Below are positions 6,080-11,190 of a DNA stretch of 11,190 nucleotides, piece after piece. The position numbers and the translations under genes were made by a program. The notes under the pieces were generated by a model. It was given only the letters and a program-made list of their open reading frames with translations. It did not search any database and had not been told where the DNA came from. Within the stretch, counting starts at the first letter, position 1, and each line of letters opens with the position of its first letter. This DNA is from Candidatus Nitrosomarinus sp. (lineage in GTDB: Archaea; Thermoproteota; Nitrososphaeria; Nitrososphaerales; Nitrosopumilaceae). Location: the NCBI GenBank assembly GCA_003702465.1, contig REGF01000016.1:6481-17670 (forward strand), given 5' to 3'.

Positions 6080-7156
6080 CTATGCGCCTTCAGGCTTCAA
6101 TATGATTTTGCCGAAGAACTTACCAGTTAACATTTTTGTGTGAGCCTCTGCTGCTTGCTCAAATGTATAAACTGAGTCAACTGCAGCTTTAATCTTTCCT
6201 TGACCCATCCAGTATAGACCTTGATCTAATTCAGCTTTTGTTCCTTGTGTTGAACCTAAGACGTTAATTCCTTTGAAGAAGATGTGTCTAAGATCAATTT
6301 GTGCGTCATAACCTGTTGTTGCACCACATGAAACAAGAGATGCACCATACTTGAGCAATTGTAGTTGCTTGTTAAAGTGAGTTTGACCAATATGATCAAA
6401 TGCAAGATCAATTCCAGGTGCTTCACCTTTTGTTTTTGCAATTTCTTTGCTGATTTTAAAGACTTGTTTACTCCAGTCATCTTGTCTATGATCAACTGCA
6501 TAATCAGCACCTAATTCTTTACATTTTTCTAATTTGTCTGGACTTGCAGTTGCAATAACATCACAGTTGTATAATTTAGCAATTTGAATTGCAAAACTTC
6601 CAACACCAGAACCACCACCCATTACAAGTACGGTTTGACCTGGAGTAATGTTGGCTCTACCAACTAACATGTGCCATGATGTTAAAATTGTCATTGAAGC
6701 TGCTGCTGCATCTTCATATGAAACTCCTTCAGGAATTTTTGAAACATTAACTTCTGGTAGATGAACTTCTTCACTATATGCACCCCATAGTGGACCAGTT
6801 TGGAAACCCCAAACTTGTCTTCGAGTACAATCAAATTCTCTTCCGGAAGTACAAGCACTACAAACTCTGCATGCTAAATTAGAATGAGAAACAACTCTGT
6901 CTCCTACTTTGAAATTTGTAACATCTTCGCCAACTGCGATTACATCTCCAGCTACATCAGAACCTGAAACGTGTGGTAGAGGAATTGCAATTGGAACACC
7001 TCTCATTCCCCAAATATCATTATAATTTAGGGCTGATGCTTTGTTGGTAAAAACTACCTCATCTGGTTTTGGCTTCGGGGAATCAATATCTTCAACCTTG
7101 AGAATTTTTGCATAATTATCATCTGGTGCATATTCACGGTATACTACTGCTTTCAT
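6080..7156 (-). CDS. Medium-chain dehydrogenase/reductase, crotonyl-CoA/acryloyl-CoA reductase-like
   Basis: This NAD(P)H-dependent MDR protein has 358 residues from ATG 7156. The N-terminal GroES-like domain has ASALNYNDIWGMRG, where classical alcohol dehydrogenases carry the catalytic-zinc cysteine, and HVSGSDVAGDV in place of GHE, so the catalytic zinc site looks absent. The four structural-zinc cysteines are present at C96, C99, C102 and C110. The Rossmann domain has VMGGGSGVGSFAIQIAK near residue 180. The motifs VWGFQTG, CGATTGYDAQIDLRH and AAEAHTKM resemble crotonyl-CoA carboxylase/reductase more than quinone reductases. A CoA-ester enoyl reductase is therefore likely, possibly the acryloyl-CoA reductase of a 3-hydroxypropionate-type cycle. 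A longer reading from TTG 7168 exists, but the TATA box 28 nt upstream of ATG 7156 favours the shorter form. It is the first gene of an operon with the CitE-like lyase and the TPR protein. Confidence 0.82.
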   Translation of the reverse strand: MKAVVYREYAPDDNYAKILKVEDIDSPKPKPDEVVFTNKASALNYNDIWGMRGVPIAIPLPHVSGSDVAGDVIAVGEDVTNFKVGDRVVSHSNLACRVCSACTSGREFDCTRRQVWGFQTGPLWGAYSEEVHLPEVNVSKIPEGVSYEDAAAASMTILTSWHMLVGRANITPGQTVLVMGGGSGVGSFAIQIAKLYNCDVIATASPDKLEKCKELGADYAVDHRQDDWSKQVFKISKEIAKTKGEAPGIDLAFDHIGQTHFNKQLQLLKYGASLVSCGATTGYDAQIDLRHIFFKGINVLGSTQGTKAELDQGLYWMGQGKIKAAVDSVYTFEQAAEAHTKMLTGKFFGKIILKPEGA

Positions 7157-7179
7157 AATCTCAATCAAATTTTCCCCTA

Positions 7180-7190
7180 ATTATATTTTA
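7180..7190 (-). promoter_or_regulatory. TATA box of the MDR reductase operon
   Basis: The minus strand reads TAAAATATAAT just after the PDCD5 stop, centred about 28 nt before ATG 7156. It supports that ATG as a leaderless start and marks an operon separate from S19e-PDCD5. Confidence 0.5.
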
Positions 7191-7197
7191 TTGGGAT

Positions 7198-7479
7198 CTA
7201 TACTCTGTTTATTTTAAAATCACGTTTTGGTTGTTGTGTAGAAATGAGGATTTGTTTTAATTGATCGTCAGTTATTTGGCCATGCATTTTACCTTGAGTA
7301 GCCATTCCAATTAGATATTGCTCAACTAGATCGGATAATTCAGGTTTGACCATTTTGATATTATTTAATCTCATTCTAGCTTCAGGAGTCAAAATCTGTT
7401 TGAGGATATGGTCTTTTTGTGCTGCTTGTTCATTATTTGGATTATCTTGTGGTAGATCGTTTGGTTCAGGAAAACTCAT
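7198..7479 (-). CDS. PDCD5/TFAR19-family DNA-binding protein
   Basis: The 93-residue protein belongs to the small archaeal/eukaryotic PDCD5 family, three-helix-bundle proteins that bind double-stranded DNA in archaeal examples. The core is clear: ILKQILTPEARMRLNNIKMVKPELSDLVEQYLIGMATQGKM (about 25-65), ITDDQLKQIL (69-78) and the basic tail KRDFKINR. The N-terminal part (residues 1-24) is Pro/Asn/Gln-rich and lacks the long charged helix with an RRRR-type run seen in typical members, so the protein is shorter than usual. It starts 6 nt after the S19e stop, an arrangement expected for cotranscription with the ribosomal gene. The cellular role in archaea is not well defined. Confidence 0.9.
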   Translation of the reverse strand: MSFPEPNDLPQDNPNNEQAAQKDHILKQILTPEARMRLNNIKMVKPELSDLVEQYLIGMATQGKMHGQITDDQLKQILISTQQPKRDFKINRV

Positions 7480-7485
7480 TTTGAT

Positions 7486-7938
7486 CTAACGATAAATTTT
7501 CAATTCAGGTTTTTCTAGAATTAATTCATTAAGGATTTCTGTAGCAAGTCTATCTAGTTTTTGCATTCCACTTTTAGAAACAACTCTACCTTTCTTTTCA
7601 ATTATTTCTAAATAACCAAGTTTTTCTAATCCATGAATTGCATTACGAACAATTGCTCCACTTGCATCTCTATGATGGGCAGCTCCATATCCATGAGGTT
7701 TTCCTCCACCATAATCTTTCTTTAATTCATTAACTCCAATTGGTCCATTAAAGTAAATTTTTCTCATAATTGATGCACATCTAGTATGCCACCATTCACT
7801 ATCATGTGGTGGTTTTTCTGCATGTGCTCCAGTTTTGACAAACGGAGTCCAAGAAGGAGCAGGAATATCTTCATTTTTAAGAATATTAGCTAATCTCTCA
7901 ATTAACACATCTGCTGGAACATCATAGACTTTTGCCAT
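7486..7938 (-). CDS. rps19e: 30S ribosomal protein S19e
   Basis: This is a small-subunit ribosomal protein found in archaea and eukaryotes and absent from bacteria, involved in 18S/16S-side head assembly. The 150-residue length is typical. It begins AKVYDVPADVLIERLA and has the conserved WTPFVKTGAHAEKPP (residues 30-44) and WWHTRCASIMRKIYFNGPIGV (49-69). These are followed by the DYGGGKPHGYGAAHHRDASG segment, the winged-helix part with AIHGLEKLGYLE, and GRVVSKSGMQKLDRLA. The ATG is supported by a TATA box about 27 nt upstream and by AKVYDVPA, the usual N-terminus. PDCD5 follows in the same operon. Confidence 0.96.
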   Translation of the reverse strand: MAKVYDVPADVLIERLANILKNEDIPAPSWTPFVKTGAHAEKPPHDSEWWHTRCASIMRKIYFNGPIGVNELKKDYGGGKPHGYGAAHHRDASGAIVRNAIHGLEKLGYLEIIEKKGRVVSKSGMQKLDRLATEILNELILEKPELKIYR

Positions 7939-7960
7939 AAACTGAAAAACTCGATAATCG

Positions 7961-7970
7961 TCTTATAAAT
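7961..7970 (-). promoter_or_regulatory. TATA box of the rps19e operon
   Basis: The minus strand shows ATTTATAAGA, close to the archaeal consensus TTTATA. It is centred about 27 nt before the S19e ATG at 7938, so the mRNA is probably leaderless. A direct start overlap with the plus-strand small gene is not seen. Confidence 0.6.
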
Positions 7971-8128
7971 CATTTTAAGAGAATGCATAAGATGATTTGA
8001 GAATTTAGGCAGAGATGAGTTTCAAATAGATCGCTAATTAAATTGAATTTTTTAAATTAAAAAGACAGGCTAAAAAGAAAATTGTCTAGTAGAGACTCTT
8101 TTTAGAAAGTTATGCACTATAATACCCA
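7971..8128. other. Intergenic region between two divergent transcription units
   Basis: About 160 bases separate the S19e promoter from the small plus-strand ORF. It is very AT-rich and contains a weak 5-bp inverted repeat, AGACA at 8063-8067 with TGTCT at 8083-8087. A TTTTTAGAAA at about 8099-8108 is centred 25 nt or so before the ATG at 8129 and could be its TATA box. I see no tRNA, no convincing ncRNA fold and no other ORF. Confidence 0.4.
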
Positions 8129-8218
8129 ATGAAAAAAGATTGGCGTCAATATGGAGAAGGTGGTAAAAATAGATGGTCAAAAGAAAAAGAAATTGATAAT
8201 GATGAAGAATCAGAATAA
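8129..8218 (+). CDS. Putative small protein, 29 residues, charged
   Basis: An ATG-started frame of 29 codons lies in the gap between divergent genes and ends with TAA 10 nt before the stop of the convergent secreted-protein gene. It begins MKKDWRQYGEGGKNRWSKEK and ends with an acidic tail (DNDEESE). It has two tryptophans, is strongly charged throughout and lacks a signal or membrane segment. A TATA-like TTTTTAGAAA sits about 25 nt upstream, consistent with the leaderless pattern of its neighbours. Reasons for believing it are the non-random composition (Trp, Gly, Arg in AT-rich DNA), the promoter position and the otherwise empty gap. I do not recognise a family and assign no function. Confidence 0.45.
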   Translation: MKKDWRQYGEGGKNRWSKEKEIDNDEESE

Positions 8219-8228
8219 GTTGTTATAA

Positions 8229-9845
8229 TTATTGAATTTCTAAAATTCCTTCTTTGATTAAGAATTGAATTCCTTGAATGAAAGCATCATCATCAATTGC
8301 ACCAGCTGCCCACCATTCTGCATTGTTTTTGATCCAAGTTGGAATTTCATTTCCAGAACTAGTTCCTTGTGCAGTAGAAGGTATTTCTAAAATTCCTTCT
8401 TTGATTAAGAATTGAATTCCTTGAATGAAAGCATCATCATCAATTGCACCAGCTGCCCACCATTCTGCATTGTTTTTGATCCAAGTTGGAATAGTGTTAG
8501 TTTTTTCTACAGTCAAGATTGATTCAGAATTAATTTCAAAATTGGATGTAGAAACAAGAAATGTTTCAAAATTATTAGAATATTGACCAGTCAAAATCAA
8601 CTTAAATTCATATTCACCATCAGTTGGAATAAAAATAGATTCTTGATAAATTCCATCAGGAGCTACTATACCAAGATATTTTTCACCAGCTCCAATGTTT
8701 GACCAAATTTCTTTACCGGAAGAATCCGTAATGCCGTATACAAACAACAAATCTTTTACAGAAATATTATTTGTATCATAAAAGGAAAATGTAAACGGAA
8801 TATTTTTTCCAGAAACTAATTTAGAATCCCAATAAACTTCTCCAGAAATATCATTGTCAAAGGAGAATTTGATATCATTAAAAGTTATTTTTTCTCCAGA
8901 CAAAATTTCTAATTTAATTGAATCATTATTTGTTGATGAAAGTAATTCATTTTTTATTTCTAAAAGATCATCATGAGGAACCTCAATTTTGATTGAATTT
9001 TTATCAGGATTTGAAATATTAAATTCATAAAATTCATTATCAATTTTTACATCATTGAGTGAAATCAGTAGTTCATTATCCACTGGAATAGACGAAAAAT
9101 CTTTGTTAAACGAGATTATCTGATTGATACTTGAACTATGACTATGATCATTCCAATCAAAGGGTATTTCATAAGATATTTTATTTGAGATTTCATTAAA
9201 TTCAAAATTAGAAATTTCATCATTATGAGATTTTACTGAAATTGGAAATTCTTCAGCTGATGCTGTTTTAATCTCAAAAATTTGTTTTTCTGGTAAATGT
9301 AGGAAAGTTTCAAAAAGTAAGTCTTGAGTTGTCAAAGTTTTAGGGTTTGTTGCACCTACAATAGAGACTTGAACAGAATATTGTCCACTTTTATCAAAAA
9401 TTGGTCCTTGAATTGTAGGAATTGAATCTCCTCTAGCATAATAACCACCAGCTATTGCATGTTTTTCACCGTTATACACAGTGCATTTCCAAAGTTCTTT
9501 TTCTAGACAACCAGTGGTTGGTTTAATTTTAAGATCTAATTTTCCATCTTCATCATAAAAATACTCATTTGCAACTAAATTATTATCTTGAAAAATCTTA
9601 ACACGATACGTTACACTTTGAATATTGATATCAGTTTCACTATCAAAAAATCTTATAGATAAATTTGTAGACTTTGAATCACCAAAAGTAAAATCTTCTG
9701 GAAATAGAGTGGTACTTACTGCAACTTTCAATCCATCAAGATCAATTGGTGGAGCTAATGCACCAGAATGATGTTGAGCATATGCAGGAGTTATTGAAAA
9801 TACAAAAAGAACCACAAATATGGCTAAAATGAATTTTAGAATCAT
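8229..9845 (-). CDS. Secreted surface protein with two C-terminal WIKNNAEWWA-type repeats
   Basis: The 538-residue protein (from ATG 9845) starts with a signal peptide: M-I-L-K, a hydrophobic run to about residue 19, and a likely cut after AYA at 21-23. Mature residues 24-190 form a beta-rich domain (SIRFFDSETDINIQSVTYRVKI) with two cysteines (C113, C121) that could pair. Residues around 135-180 (PIFDKSGQYSVQVSIVG) look like an Ig/cupredoxin-like sandwich. A similar beta-sandwich reads out near 385-430 (GIYQESIFIPTDGEYEFKLIL). The C-terminus holds two identical 37-residue units at 452-488 and 501-537 containing WIKNNAEWWAAGAID and FIQGIQFLIKEGIL, a helical motif recurrent in thaumarchaeal exported proteins. 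No C-terminal membrane anchor follows. A longer frame from TTG 9884 would bury the signal peptide, and the TATA spacing also favours ATG 9845. Function is unknown; an S-layer-associated or extracellular binding role is a guess. Confidence 0.83.
   Translation of the reverse strand: MILKFILAIFVVLFVFSITPAYAQHHSGALAPPIDLDGLKVAVSTTLFPEDFTFGDSKSTNLSIRFFDSETDINIQSVTYRVKIFQDNNLVANEYFYDEDGKLDLKIKPTTGCLEKELWKCTVYNGEKHAIAGGYYARGDSIPTIQGPIFDKSGQYSVQVSIVGATNPKTLTTQDLLFETFLHLPEKQIFEIKTASAEEFPISVKSHNDEISNFEFNEISNKISYEIPFDWNDHSHSSSINQIISFNKDFSSIPVDNELLISLNDVKIDNEFYEFNISNPDKNSIKIEVPHDDLLEIKNELLSSTNNDSIKLEILSGEKITFNDIKFSFDNDISGEVYWDSKLVSGKNIPFTFSFYDTNNISVKDLLFVYGITDSSGKEIWSNIGAGEKYLGIVAPDGIYQESIFIPTDGEYEFKLILTGQYSNNFETFLVSTSNFEINSESILTVEKTNTIPTWIKNNAEWWAAGAIDDDAFIQGIQFLIKEGILEIPSTAQGTSSGNEIPTWIKNNAEWWAAGAIDDDAFIQGIQFLIKEGILEIQ
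8236..8492. repeat. Perfect 110-bp direct repeat (8236-8345 and 8383-8492)
   Basis: The two 110-bp copies are identical base for base and separated by 37 bp, giving a period of 147 bp or 49 codons in frame. They encode the two C-terminal repeat units of the secreted protein. Identity at synonymous sites points to a recent duplication or to gene conversion. Confidence 0.9.
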
Positions 9846-9868
9846 AATTGTATTGATTTTAAAGTTAT

Positions 9869-9880
9869 TAAAATATAATT
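9869..9880 (-). promoter_or_regulatory. TATA box of the secreted-protein gene
   Basis: AATTATATTTTA on the minus strand is centred about 29 nt before ATG 9845 and lies just after the rnp4 stop. It supports a leaderless start at 9845 and an independent transcript. Confidence 0.5.
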
Positions 9881-9888
9881 GCAAAGGT

Positions 9889-10188
9889 TCAGGAAATTAA
9901 TTTACGATATGTATGACCACAAAAATTACATGAAATTCTGATCGATTTTACAGATGCTCTTCCTAAACGAATTTTTGAATTTATTCCTGGGGCAATGAAT
10001 GATTTACATTTTTTGCAAAAAACTATTCGAAGATCATAAGGCATACGAATTTTGTATTTACTACTAATTCTGCGTGCAATTGATGCTTGTCTTTGTGATA
10101 ATTCAGGATCGGTCCTAGCATTACTAATTGCATTATCAATTAAGATTTGCATTCTCTCCATTGCAATTTTGTAAACTATAGGCTTCAC
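9889..10188 (-). CDS. rnp4: RNase P protein component 4 (Rpp21/Rpr2 family)
   Basis: This is a protein subunit of archaeal RNase P, the ribonucleoprotein that removes 5' leaders from pre-tRNAs; in archaea it pairs with Rpp29. The 99-residue length fits. An N-terminal two-helix part (MKPIVYKIAMERMQILIDNAI then QRQASIARRISSKYKIRMP) precedes a zinc ribbon with C58-x2-C61 (FCKKCKSF) and C87-x2-C90 (CNFCGH), followed by a basic C-terminus. The start is GTG at 10188, chosen because it keeps the full first helix; ATG 10161 would truncate it. The gene lies just downstream of a tRNA-Gly gene and upstream of the secreted-protein gene. Confidence 0.9.
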   Translation of the reverse strand: MKPIVYKIAMERMQILIDNAISNARTDPELSQRQASIARRISSKYKIRMPYDLRIVFCKKCKSFIAPGINSKIRLGRASVKSIRISCNFCGHTYRKLIS

Positions 10189-10239
10189 AATAATTTGTAA
10201 AAATACAGGTAAAAATTAGTTCTGATTAAAATTATAGAC

Positions 10240-10313
10240 TGCAGTCAGCGGGATTCGAACCCGCGTCACAGGGTTGGAAACCCCGAATACTAACCAGGCT
10301 ATACTATGACTGC
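10240..10313 (-). tRNA. tRNA-Gly (anticodon UCC)
   Basis: On the minus strand a full cloverleaf can be drawn. The acceptor stem GCAGTCA/TGACTGC has seven pairs. The D-arm has four pairs with the GG of the D-loop. The anticodon stem CGGGG/CCCTG (one G-U) closes the loop TTTCCAA with anticodon UCC at 10278-10276. The variable loop is 4 nt, and the T-arm GCGGG/CCCGC carries loop TTCGAAT. The discriminator base is A, CCA is not encoded, and there is no intron at 37/38. It reads GGA glycine codons. It lies between nep1 and rnp4. An ATTTTTATG about 30 nt upstream, inside the nep1 3' end, may be its TATA box. Confidence 0.93.
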
Positions 10314-10335
10314 GCTGAAAATAAAACCAAAATTC

Positions 10336-11004
10336 CTACATAAAAATGGTTTTTTCGTACTCATAGAGGATTCTAGATACAATCACATGACCCTCAAAAG
10401 AATCATTTCCAATTGAATATAGATTTGTGATTTCACTTTGAGTAGAATCAGAAAAATGACCTTTTTGAAATCCACCAATAACAATACAAGAATTATCTGG
10501 GATATCAGATGCAATTTTTTGATATGAACTTGATTGCCCACTTGTTGAAAAACCAATTACATTAGATGGATTAATTTCGTGGATTAGTTCTGAAAATGTT
10601 TGGTCTTTAATCTCAAGTAATAATTCATTTTTTGATAGAACTTTTTTCTCTTGGAATAATTTTTCTATTACACCTTGAAATCTATGATAAGATTTAGGAA
10701 TGTGAACATTTTTTCCAAAATGTATTACTTTATTATCAATTGTATGAACAAACAAATTTAATTTATTTTGATAGTATAAGGGAATTGTTGTAGCTTCAAG
10801 GATTGAAAAATGAACAAGATCTGGACGTCCACGTTTAATTTCATTTTTTATTCCTTTCATTGCAGCAAAATGCCATGAATTATCTAACAAAATTTCAGAA
10901 GGATGTTTTCCTAATTTTTTAGCATGTGAAATTACTGATGGATGTTCTTGTAATTCATAAGGTACAAGTTCAAGTGCAGATTCAGATAAAATTAAAGAAA
11001 TCAT
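10336..11004 (-). CDS. nep1: Small-subunit rRNA pseudouridine N1-methyltransferase Nep1 (Emg1)
   Basis: It is a SPOUT-class, SAM-dependent dimeric enzyme that methylates a pseudouridine of 16S rRNA (helix 35 region) during small-subunit assembly. The 222-residue protein has the family motifs LLDNSWHFAAMK at 39-50, KRGRPDLVHFSILEAT at 57-72 (the RGRPD RNA-contact loop), FVHTID at 85-90 and IPKSYHRFQGVIEKLF at 102-117. The trefoil-knot SAM site follows with VIGFSTSG at 149-156, IVIGGFQKGHFSD at 174-186 and the LYSIG segment near 195-199. The ATG lies 1 nt after the stop of the upstream gene, so it is probably cotranscribed and translationally coupled with it. The stop is 22 nt from the tRNA-Gly gene. 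Confidence 0.95.
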   Translation of the reverse strand: MISLILSESALELVPYELQEHPSVISHAKKLGKHPSEILLDNSWHFAAMKGIKNEIKRGRPDLVHFSILEATTIPLYYQNKLNLFVHTIDNKVIHFGKNVHIPKSYHRFQGVIEKLFQEKKVLSKNELLLEIKDQTFSELIHEINPSNVIGFSTSGQSSSYQKIASDIPDNSCIVIGGFQKGHFSDSTQSEITNLYSIGNDSFEGHVIVSRILYEYEKTIFM

Positions 11005-11005
11005 T

Positions 11006-11190
11006 TTAGTTTAGCATTTGTATTTGAGTTTTAAATTCATTCCATCCAACTTTACCATTTTGATTAACATCAACTAGTCCAGAATTGCAAATATACTGAT
11101 TTAGCCTTTCAATTACATGTTCGCTAGTTCCCAGGCTTGAACCACCACCTAAAGTAATAGTTTGATCACCAATTTTTTGCTCTTCTTTTA
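11006..11190 (-). CDS. C-terminal part of an EF-hand-like protein (runs off right edge)
   Basis: An open frame enters from the right edge and ends with TAA at 11008-11006, 1 nt before the nep1 ATG. It covers 60 residues. Near its end it reads LVDVNQNGKVGWNEFKTQI, which fits one canonical EF-hand calcium loop: D at position 1, N at 3, N at 5, G at 6, V at 8 and E at 12, followed by F. Ahead of it come a Gly-rich turn (TLGGGSS) and an amphipathic helix (TSEHVIERLNQYICN). I do not recognise the whole protein because its N-terminus lies outside the window. Calcium binding is inferred from the loop alone, and the acidic character is mild, so a degenerate loop is possible. Confidence 0.65.
   Translation of the reverse strand, partial: KEEQKIGDQTITLGGGSSLGTSEHVIERLNQYICNSGLVDVNQNGKVGWNEFKTQIQMLN

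Noticed and set aside
6256..6510. Minus-strand frame of 84 codons inside the MDR reductase
   Set aside because: A shifted frame of the Rossmann domain; no frameshift is needed because the main frame is intact across the region.
8236..8492. CRISPR-like or mobile-element repeat
   Set aside because: Only two copies, 110 bp long, in frame with coding sequence and separated by coding sequence; there are no spacers, inverted ends or transposase.
10240..10313. tRNA-Ser or intron-containing tRNA
   Set aside because: The variable loop is only 4 nt, and the 7-nt anticodon loop is continuous with anticodon UCC, so it is an intron-less tRNA-Gly.

Overview
The window looks like the chromosome of an ammonia-oxidising thaumarchaeon of the Nitrosopumilus type. 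The DNA is very AT-rich. It carries archaeal/eukaryotic information-processing genes: ribosomal protein S19e, a PDCD5-family DNA-binding protein, the RNase P protein Rpp21/Rnp4 and the rRNA pseudouridine methyltransferase Nep1. It also carries an archaeal GTP cyclohydrolase III and a secreted protein with the WIKNNAEWWA-type repeats I associate with thaumarchaeal surface proteins. The genus assignment rests on recognition of these sequences, not on a search. Nearly every gene lies on the minus strand; the one exception I can support is a 29-codon ORF on the plus strand.

Layout from left to right, with transcription running right to left. At 1-95 is the start of a lysine-rich, histone-tail-like protein that leaves the window. 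Positions 132-4455 hold a riboflavin cluster, in transcription order: ribE with its own promoter, then ribB, ribH, arfA (GTP cyclohydrolase III), a COG0402-type amidohydrolase and arfC (reductase). The last five genes are spaced -14 to +2 nt apart. Positions 4509-7156 hold a second operon: a crotonyl-CoA-reductase-like MDR enzyme, a HpcH/CitE-type lyase and a TPR protein. Positions 7198-7938 carry S19e followed by PDCD5. Positions 7939-8228 are mostly non-coding and contain the small plus-strand ORF. Positions 8229-9845 encode a secreted protein with a perfect 110-bp tandem duplication at its 3' end. After that come rnp4, a tRNA-Gly(UCC) gene, nep1, and the C-terminus of an EF-hand-containing protein at the right edge.

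The riboflavin genes cover much of the archaeal route. GTP is opened by ArfA, the ribose is reduced by ArfC, DHBP is made by RibB, and RibH and RibE complete lumazine and riboflavin. Missing are the known ArfB formamide hydrolase, the pyrimidine 2-amino deaminase (no archaeal enzyme known to me) and the phosphatase. The amidohydrolase between arfA and arfC belongs to a fold that deaminates guanine and cytosine and hydrolyses amides, so it is a strong candidate for one of these missing steps. This is the most interesting point in the window.

A second theme is promoter architecture. Six genes have a TATA-like box about 25-29 nt upstream of the preferred start codon, which suggests leaderless mRNAs. 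That spacing was used to choose starts for the MDR enzyme, the secreted protein and the lysine-rich protein. Genes inside operons instead use overlaps, TAATG junctions or Shine-Dalgarno sequences.
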